Positions 56,342-64,000 of a DNA stretch of 64,000 nt are shown here, piece after piece (the stretch's first letter is position 1; each line of letters starts with the position of its first letter). Position numbers and translations under genes: made by a program. The notes beneath the pieces are model-generated. The model had not been told where the DNA came from. It was given only the letters and a program-made list of their open reading frames with translations, and made no database searches. Origin of the DNA: Alishewanella tabrizica (GTDB taxonomy: Bacteria > Pseudomonadota > Gammaproteobacteria > Enterobacterales > Alteromonadaceae); NCBI RefSeq assembly GCF_014652375.1, contig NZ_BMYR01000007.1:186001-250000 (forward strand), written 5' to 3'.

Positions 56342-57190
56342 CTAAACACTAAAGGGGTAGTTAATCGCCGGATGGTGCTGGTACCCTTCTACCGAAAAAT
56401 CGTCTACAGTGACCCAAGTCTCTATATCTGCCAACGACGTAATGCGTGGATTGATATGCAACTTAGGTGAAGGAAATGGCGTACGTGTTAGCTGTTCTTT
56501 CATCAGGGCTAATTGATTTTCGTAAATATGGGCATTAGCAATCTTGTGATACACCTTACCGGCCTTGTGCCCCGTAATTTGTGCGATCAGCGCTAATAAC
56601 ACAAAGCATTGCACCTGATTAAAATTAAGGCCTAGCGGCACATCGCAACTACGCTGATAAGACGTCAAATGCAAGGTATCGCCCAGTAAACTGAACGTGT
56701 GCGTGTGCATACAAGGACGTAAACAGCCCAGCTCAAATTCACCGGGATTATAAAACGTCAAAATTTCGCCACGATCATCAATCCCTTTGCTTAGGTTAGT
56801 CACCAGCTTCTGGAGTTGATCCAATTTACTGCCATCGGGCTTTTGCCAAGCACGACCTTGTACACCGTATACGCGACCAAGATCATCCTCGCCTTTGCGA
56901 TGAGGATTATTCAGCCACGCGAGATTATCATTGGCATTGGCATTCCATGTATTGCAGCCTATGGCACGAAATTGTGCTGCATTATCATAACCACGTAAAT
57001 ACCCCAACAGTTCAGCAATAGCCGGTTTGAAATAACTTTTGCGCGTTGTCAGTAAAGGAAACTGATTGCCTGCCACATCGTACTCAAGATCGGCATTAAT
57101 GACGGTTAAACACCGCGTTCCGGTTCGAGCATTGTTTACCCATACCCCTTCTTCAACAATACGCTGGCAAAGGTTTATATACTGCTTCAT
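56342..57190 (-). CDS. thyA: Thymidylate synthase
   Basis: The 282-residue cytosolic enzyme makes dTMP from dUMP and methylene-tetrahydrofolate. It has the catalytic Cys in [10 protein letters not shown] near 161, the Arg-Ser-Cys-Asp segment [16 protein letters not shown] near 179, and HIYENQL near 225. It is slightly longer than the 264-residue E. coli form owing to an insert. It overlaps lgt by 4 bases, the usual lgt-thyA pair. Confidence 0.95.
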   Translation of the reverse strand: MKQYINLCQRIVEEGVWVNNARTGTRCLTVINADLEYDVAGNQFPLLTTRKSYFKPAIAELLGYLRGYDNAAQFRAIGCNTWNANANDNLAWLNNPHRKGEDDLGRVYGVQGRAWQKPDGSKLDQLQKLVTNLSKGIDDRGEILTFYNPGEFELGCLRPCMHTHTFSLLGDTLHLTSYQRSCDVPLGLNFNQVQCFVLLALIAQITGHKAGKVYHKIANAHIYENQLALMKEQLTRTPFPSPKLHINPRITSLADIETWVTVDDFSVEGYQHHPAINYPFSV

Positions 57191-57996
57191 GCTCTTACCC
57201 CATGTTTAGCCTTGTGCGAGATGGCGAAGACAATTAAGGCGAACCCGGCTAGAATCATCGGCATGCACAACCATTGTCCCATGGTCATACCCATAGACAA
57301 CACGCCAAGATGAGCATCAGGTTCACGGAAAAACTCTACCGTAAAACGTGCAATACCGTATCCCATTAAAAAGACACCGCTAATGACACCCGTTACCGGG
57401 CGTAACCGGCGCACCAGCATAATCACCACAAATAACAAAATGCCTTCTAGGGCAACGTGATACAACTGAGAGGGATGACGGCCAATAGCCCCCCCAGAAG
57501 GGAAGACCATTGCCCAAGGTACATCTGTAGGACGCCCCCATAATTCACCGTTAATGAAATTACCGATACGTCCGGCGGCTAAGCCAAGTGGCACCAACGG
57601 CGCCACAAAATCACCTATAACGAGGTAAGCTTTTTGGTATTTTTTTGCAAAAAACGCTAAGGCCAATAACACGCCAATTAATCCGCCGTGAAACGACATG
57701 CCGCCTTCCCATACCCGAAAAAGATAACTGGGTTCCTGTAACACCTGCGAAAAATTGTAAAACAAAATATAACCGATACGGCCACCTAAGATGACACCTA
57801 AAAACCCATAAAAAAGTAAATCACTGACTTGCTCAGCGGTCCAGCCGGAACCGGGCTTTGCAGCCGCGCGATTAGCCAGCCAATACGCTAAACCAAAAGC
57901 CACAAGATACATCATGCCGTACCAGTGAATTTTAACCAGCCCTAAATCTAACATCACAGGATCGATGTTGGGAAAAGGTATGGGGGAACTCATCAT
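57187..57996 (-). CDS. lgt: Prolipoprotein diacylglyceryl transferase
   Basis: The 269-residue inner-membrane enzyme with about seven membrane segments transfers diacylglycerol to the lipobox Cys of prolipoproteins, including FlgH, FlgP and the FlgO copies encoded here. It carries the signature [15 protein letters not shown] near 140-154. AAAGGA lies 5 bases before ATG 57996; ATG 58002 and 57993 are alternatives. Confidence 0.95.
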   Translation of the reverse strand: MMSSPIPFPNIDPVMLDLGLVKIHWYGMMYLVAFGLAYWLANRAAAKPGSGWTAEQVSDLLFYGFLGVILGGRIGYILFYNFSQVLQEPSYLFRVWEGGMSFHGGLIGVLLALAFFAKKYQKAYLVIGDFVAPLVPLGLAAGRIGNFINGELWGRPTDVPWAMVFPSGGAIGRHPSQLYHVALEGILLFVVIMLVRRLRPVTGVISGVFLMGYGIARFTVEFFREPDAHLGVLSMGMTMGQWLCMPMILAGFALIVFAISHKAKHGVRA

Positions 57997-58160
57997 ATAC
58001 ATCCTTTCTTCATCAATGTTGTTATAGCGTTATCGCTATTATCCACACTATTTTACGTTAATAACAGGCGTGGCGCTCTGCTTTTAGCAGTAGCCCAAGA
58101 GAAAGAAAACCATAATACAATGCAGAAATCAGCGTTATCCACCCTAGTTTGGCACTATAC

Positions 58161-60419
58161 TTAGGCTCGTAATTGGGTTAATAATTGCTTTTGCTCTAAA
58201 AAACGTTGCACTTGCAATCGAACTTGCTTAGGCGAATGACAACAGAGGACTTCAGGCAACAATAAGGCTAAATCGGCCAGTTCAACCCGACGCAATAACC
58301 ATTTGATTCGCGCCAAATTGCTGCTATTCATACTAAAACGGCGAAATCCCATTGCGGCAAGCAGTAATACACCCGCCGGCTCACCGCCTAGCTCACCACA
58401 AATACTGATGGGAAATTTAAGTGCCTGCGCTTGTTGCCCAAGTTGGAACAGTGCACGCAATACCGCCGGATGCAGGGCATCATATAAGTTAGCTACCCGC
58501 GCATTGTTACGATCGACCGCCAACAAATATTGCGTTAAATCGTTAGTGCCTACCGAACAAAAATCTACTTTTGCGGCGAGTTCTGGTAATAGGTATAACA
58601 CGGAAGGAACTTCAATCATCACGCCAATTTTTGGCTTAGGTAAACTTACACCCAATTCATCGCTGACTTCAAAACAAGCTTGTCTAATTAGGCGAATGGC
58701 TTCATCCACTTCCGCCAAATCAGACACCATGGGGAGCAAAATGTGCAAATTTTGATGCTCAATATTCGCTTTTACCATCGCACGAATTTGTACTAAAAAT
58801 ATCTCTGGATGATCCAATGTTAAACGGATCCCACGCCAGCCAAGAAACGGATTCTCTTCAATAATACTGAAATAAGGTAAGGCTTTATCACCGCCTACGT
58901 CCAAGGTGCGCATTACGACTGTCTTCGCCGGATAACTGGCCAGCACCTTTTGATAGAGCTCAATTTGTTCTTGCTCAGTTGGAAATTGGCTTCGAATAAT
59001 AAAAGGGAATTCAGTACGGTAAAGCCCTACACCATCCGTATACTGTGCATTGGTATATTCTAACTCTATAGCTAAGCCAGAGTTCACCATAAACTTAAAG
59101 CGCTCGCCACACTTTGATTGCGACGGTAGACCGATCTCTTGTTGATAGCGGGCATTTAACGCCACATCTTCATGAATTAAACGTTGGTATTCCGCACAAA
59201 TCGTATCCGATGGCGATAATAGAATATGCCCCTGATAACCATCGACGATAACCCGTTGTTCATGCCAATGTAAGAGGGGTAATTCGCTTACTCCCATTAC
59301 GGCAGGAATACCCAACGCTCTGGCCATAATCGCCGCATGCGAATTCACCGAGCCGCGTAACGATACAACGGCAATTAATTGCTCACGAGGCACTTCAGCC
59401 AACATAGAGGCGGTAACTTCATCGGCGACTAACACCACTTTTTGCGGTAATTTTGCACGCCGTTGCTCAGTTTCTAATAAGTGGTTTAATACCCGTTGTC
59501 CAAGATCGCGGATGTCTAAACCGCGCTCGCGCAAATAAGGATCGTCCATATCATCGAATTGTCGCGCAAAACGCTCTACTACGCGTTTTAAGGCACTTTT
59601 AGCACACCAGCCATCTGCTATTTGTTCTTCAATCTCACGCCCCAGACTCGCTGCATCAAGGAGCTGATGATATACATCGAAAATGGCTAAGGCATCGGCC
59701 GGTAAATGATTCGACATGCGTTCGGCTAAACGGTTAAATTCGGCCTTTGTCATTTTTACGGCACGATAAAACAGTGCTAATTCTTTGTCGGGATCATCCG
59801 CTCGTTTTAACGATATTGCATCAAAGTCGCTGGCAGGTTCTGTAACATACGCTTCGCCAATAGCGATGCCAGGCGCACCAGGCAAACCTTGTAACTGGGT
59901 AGCTTGAGCTACGCTAGCGGTGCTGCGACTCGCGGCATCACGCATTTCGGCATTCGCTAACACCGAGGCTAATTGCACCCCAAGTGTAACTAAGAAGGAT
60001 TCTTCATCTTCATTAAACACCCGCTCAGCAGATTGTTGGATAGTTAGGACACCGAGCACTTTACGATGATGAATGATAGGACAACCCAAGAAAGCGGAGA
60101 AATTATCTTCGCTCACTTCAGGTGTAACTTTAAACCGAGGATGTAAGTGGGCTTGGGCCAGATTGATGGGTTCTTCACGCTGCCCGACCCAGCCAATGAG
60201 CCCCTCAGAAAAACCGATGGCCACTTGGCCAACCGCATCTTGATTGAGCCCATCCGTTGCCATTAACGTGAAGTGCTGTTTAGTGTAATCGGCAAGGTAT
60301 ACCGAACAACATTCAGTAGCCAAGGCTTCTTTGACACTCGACACCAGGCCAGATAGAGCTTTGTTAAGTATCGGCTCTTGTGCCACATCCTGAACAATAC
60401 GCCTTAACTGACCCAGCAT
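58161..60419 (-). CDS. ptsP: PTS-Ntr enzyme I (PtsP, EI-Ntr)
   Basis: The 752-residue protein starts the nitrogen-related phosphotransfer chain from phosphoenolpyruvate. Its domains are an N-terminal GAF (~15-150), a PEP-utilising N-terminal part, the phospho-His domain with GSVNSHAAIMARALG near 350, and a C-terminal TIM barrel with GVGLYRTEFPF near 470 and ISICGELGGEP near 680. GAGGGAA lies 5 bases before ATG 60419; the frame to 60473 is not used. The lgt-ptsP gap (164 bases) holds no gene. Confidence 0.95.
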   Translation of the reverse strand: MLGQLRRIVQDVAQEPILNKALSGLVSSVKEALATECCSVYLADYTKQHFTLMATDGLNQDAVGQVAIGFSEGLIGWVGQREEPINLAQAHLHPRFKVTPEVSEDNFSAFLGCPIIHHRKVLGVLTIQQSAERVFNEDEESFLVTLGVQLASVLANAEMRDAASRSTASVAQATQLQGLPGAPGIAIGEAYVTEPASDFDAISLKRADDPDKELALFYRAVKMTKAEFNRLAERMSNHLPADALAIFDVYHQLLDAASLGREIEEQIADGWCAKSALKRVVERFARQFDDMDDPYLRERGLDIRDLGQRVLNHLLETEQRRAKLPQKVVLVADEVTASMLAEVPREQLIAVVSLRGSVNSHAAIMARALGIPAVMGVSELPLLHWHEQRVIVDGYQGHILLSPSDTICAEYQRLIHEDVALNARYQQEIGLPSQSKCGERFKFMVNSGLAIELEYTNAQYTDGVGLYRTEFPFIIRSQFPTEQEQIELYQKVLASYPAKTVVMRTLDVGGDKALPYFSIIEENPFLGWRGIRLTLDHPEIFLVQIRAMVKANIEHQNLHILLPMVSDLAEVDEAIRLIRQACFEVSDELGVSLPKPKIGVMIEVPSVLYLLPELAAKVDFCSVGTNDLTQYLLAVDRNNARVANLYDALHPAVLRALFQLGQQAQALKFPISICGELGGEPAGVLLLAAMGFRRFSMNSSNLARIKWLLRRVELADLALLLPEVLCCHSPKQVRLQVQRFLEQKQLLTQLRA

Positions 60420-60451
60420 AGTTATTCCCTCACAATTCGTCAGCCATACTT

Positions 60452-60495
60452 GCCTAATAGCCGAACTCACCACAAGGCAAGTTCGGCTATTAGGC
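60452..60495. repeat. Perfect 16-bp inverted repeat between rppH and ptsP
   Basis: GCCTAATAGCCGAACT (60452-60467), a 12-base spacer and its exact complement (60480-60495) fill most of the 83-base rppH-ptsP gap. It may attenuate or terminate the rppH transcript ahead of ptsP, or bind a protein. A T-rich stretch (tgttatattttacg) follows on the plus side only. Confidence 0.6.
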
Positions 60496-60502
60496 CATAT
60501 TG

Positions 60503-61012
60503 TTATATTTTACGTTTATTCGTCATGTCCCGGCGGACAAACGGCAAAGCGACCGGAGCGAATTCTTTCATAACCTTGCGATAGACTTCTCGTTTAAAAG
60601 AAACCACCTGTCTAACCGGATACCAATAACTAACCCAACGCCAGCTATCAAATTCCGGATGACTGGTTTTCGCCAGATTAACATCCTCTTCCCGACAGGT
60701 CAGCCGCAGTAAAAACCACTTCTGCTTCTGCCCAATACACACAGGGTTACTATCTTTGCGGATCAGCCTTTTTGGCAATTTATAGCGTAACCAATGTTTG
60801 GTTGTGGCTATAATTTCCACATCTTCAGGTCTTAAACCGACTTCTTCGTGTAATTCACGAAACATGGCTTCTTCCGGTGTTTCACCGTCATCAATGCCGC
60901 CCTGTGGATATTGCCAGGAATGTTGGCCATATCTTTTCGCCCAAAACACCTGTCCATGGGTGTTACAAATCACTATGCCGACGTTGGGTCGGAAACCCTC
61001 GGCATCGATCAC
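60503..61012 (-). CDS. rppH: RNA pyrophosphohydrolase RppH
   Basis: The 169-residue Nudix enzyme removes pyrophosphate from mRNA 5' ends to start decay. It begins at GTG 61012 ([14 protein letters not shown], matching the usual [10 protein letters not shown] start), with GAGG 5-6 bases upstream. The Nudix box [23 protein letters not shown] lies near 37-58. The frame is open further up to 61186, but homology begins at the GTG. ptsP follows on the same strand, the usual rppH-ptsP order. Confidence 0.92.
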   Translation of the reverse strand: MIDAEGFRPNVGIVICNTHGQVFWAKRYGQHSWQYPQGGIDDGETPEEAMFRELHEEVGLRPEDVEIIATTKHWLRYKLPKRLIRKDSNPVCIGQKQKWFLLRLTCREEDVNLAKTSHPEFDSWRWVSYWYPVRQVVSFKREVYRKVMKEFAPVALPFVRRDMTNKRKI

Positions 61013-61392
61013 ACAAACCTCAAGCGACTCAAATTCAGCTATGTTAAGGATTCTTTCACAAAGTTGTGCTCTCAGCAAACGGTATTTTTTATCTCCCACC
61101 CACAACTTATCCACAGATGAGCAGCAAATCAACAAACGAATGTGCACTTCTTCACAGGCTCTGTGCATAAAGCTGTTATTAAGCATGAGTTAATCACTGA
61201 ATAACTTTTTATTCATGAACAACCCTAATAGAATAGGATAGAATTTTATTATATATTTCATAGTATTAATTGTTTGCCAATGACAAAACACCGTAAAAAC
61301 TTATGTGCATAAGTCGGTTTGCTGCGTTTTTAAGCAGTCAATTCATAAAAAAAATGCTAGGGTAATATCTGTCTTTGTTTAAGTTTGGCACT
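61013..61392. other. 380-base divergent region between rppH and mutH
   Basis: AT-rich. It contains a perfect DnaA-box match TTATCCACA (61107-61115) and a hairpin TGAATAA/TTATTCA (61198-61215). Promoters for both genes must lie here; I see no confident -35/-10 pair. The frame upstream of rppH is open but not supported as coding. Confidence 0.45.
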
Positions 61393-63050
<1,658 letters not shown>

Positions 63051-63342
63051 TCATCGAAGTCCTTGTTGCTTTACCAGCAAATATACCGGAGTTATCAAAT
63101 ATTCCAATAGCTATTTATCTTATCACTTTTTTTTGATTCTTCGGTTTAGCTTTTAGTCTGCCTTCGCAAACAAAAAACAGGTGGATTATGGTGCGAATTT
63201 TGCTAGTCTCACGAAGTAAAAAGCCGATAACTTGACGCAGCAACACTTATACTCGCTGCGGTTGGGTTAAATGCGAGTTTATTTTGAATTGTTTGGCTTT
63301 CCGATTACTATGCAGCAAGCACAACCTAATACAGAGGTATAA

Positions 63343-64000
63343 ATGGTCTTACCCCTAATCATCACGCTGGTTATAGCATTGGTGATTATTGCCATCACAG
63401 TTAATGTCGTTCAGCAGCATCGCGATAGAATGCAGGCACTGAAGCGCGCTGAATTTACCAAATTGCGTCATGCGCTTGAAGAAACTGAAGAAATTCTGGT
63501 GAATGCTGCGAATGTTCCGCTTTCCGTTGGATTATCCTTAATGCTGCTACGCCGTCTGGTTTATTTACTTAAGGCTATGGTAGAACTGGAACCTGGCATG
63601 AGAGACTTAAAACAGCGCCTAGACGATACCGAAAAACGCGTAGCCGAACTGGCTAAAACGCCTGCATCAAGCCCCGAAAATCCCACCTTGCCCGATAACG
63701 ATCAGCAACTGATCGCGATGATCAAAGGCATTAAAAAGCTTAGAACGATGTTGCGTGCAGAACATGCCAGGGGTAATGTGGACACACAATTGGTTATTGA
63801 CGAAGATCGCCGCCTCGATTTGCTGCAGTTACGCATTAATGTTGAAAGCCAAGTAAAACGCGGCAAAAATGCGCGTGCCAGTAATATGCTGGGCTCTGCC
63901 AGACAATATTTTGAGAAAGCCCTTAATTATTTGAGCAATACCAATCATCAAAACGACTACATAAATAATCGCTTATCTGAAACACGCACCGCGTTAGAAG
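63343..64000 (+). CDS. Membrane-anchored coiled-coil protein, 3' end outside window
   Basis: The frame runs from ATG 63343 (AGAGG 6 bases upstream) to the window end without stop, at least 219 residues. One N-terminal membrane segment (LIITLVIALVIIAITVNVV) is followed by a long charged helical part (ALEETEEILVNAAN; MRDLKQRLDDTEKRVAELAK). I do not recognise the family. The 292-base gap to cysB holds their promoters; GCCGATAA at 63223-63230 lacks a matching -35. Confidence 0.65.
   Translation, partial: MVLPLIITLVIALVIIAITVNVVQQHRDRMQALKRAEFTKLRHALEETEEILVNAANVPLSVGLSLMLLRRLVYLLKAMVELEPGMRDLKQRLDDTEKRVAELAKTPASSPENPTLPDNDQQLIAMIKGIKKLRTMLRAEHARGNVDTQLVIDEDRRLDLLQLRINVESQVKRGKNARASNMLGSARQYFEKALNYLSNTNHQNDYINNRLSETRTALE

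Noticed and set aside
61013-61186. N-terminal extension of rppH
   Set aside because: The family starts at (M/V)IDAEGFRPN; the GTG at 61012 has a good GAGG site.
63223-63230. GCCGATAA, exact sigma-28 -10 box, before the 63343 gene
   Set aside because: No TAAA at the required 11-base spacing upstream.

Overview
The window looks like a piece of a gammaproteobacterial chromosome from the Alteromonadales/Chromatiaceae neighbourhood (Rheinheimera/Alishewanella-like). This placement is an inference from the gene content: a polar-flagellum cluster with FlrA, FlgO/FlgP/FlgT and CheV/CheR, plus ThyA, Lgt, PtsP, RppH, MutH and CysB. No mobile element, CRISPR array or rRNA is visible. Genes at both window edges are cut.

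Region 1 (1-3081): the C-terminal part of a glycosyltransferase, then the flagellar master regulator flrA and a divergent short flagellin, both on the minus strand. Region 2 (3329-31657): a flagellin glycosylation island of about 28 kb with two arms that converge near 20.5 kb. The plus arm carries a complete pseudaminic acid pathway (pseB, pseC, pseF, pseG, pseI, pseH). It is followed by an acyl carrier protein / adenylating ligase / short-chain reductase cassette, an epimerase, a glycosyltransferase, methyltransferases, a second CMP-sugar synthetase and a 750-residue CBS-NeuB-SAF-TIM-barrel fusion. The minus arm carries a Maf glycosyltransferase, three GT2 glycosyltransferases, glf, gmd, fcl and two methyltransferases.

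Region 3 (31673-51162): flagellar genes reading leftward, flgBCDE, flgFGHIJKL, two flagellins, flaG, fliD, fliS and a fliT-like gene, with cheR and cheV upstream and flgA, flgM, flgN divergent. Sigma-54 sites are readable before flgB, flgF and flgA. Sigma-28 sites are readable before both tandem flagellins and flgM. Region 4 (51188-55951): flgP, flgT, tRNA-Arg(CCU) and three tandem FlgO-family lipoproteins. Region 5 (56342-64000): housekeeping genes thyA, lgt, ptsP, rppH, mutH, cysB and a truncated membrane protein.

Working model: the pse genes make CMP-pseudaminic acid, and the second branch makes or activates another nonulosonic acid. The ACP cassette may supply an unusual acyl group, the methyltransferases and Fuc/Galf genes add further decoration, and Maf transfers the nonulosonic sugar to flagellin. 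The FliS/FliT/FliD machinery then exports and caps the filament. The most novel-looking parts are the four-part NeuB fusion, the ACP cassette, the shared C-terminal Rossmann module on three island proteins, and the FlgO triplication.
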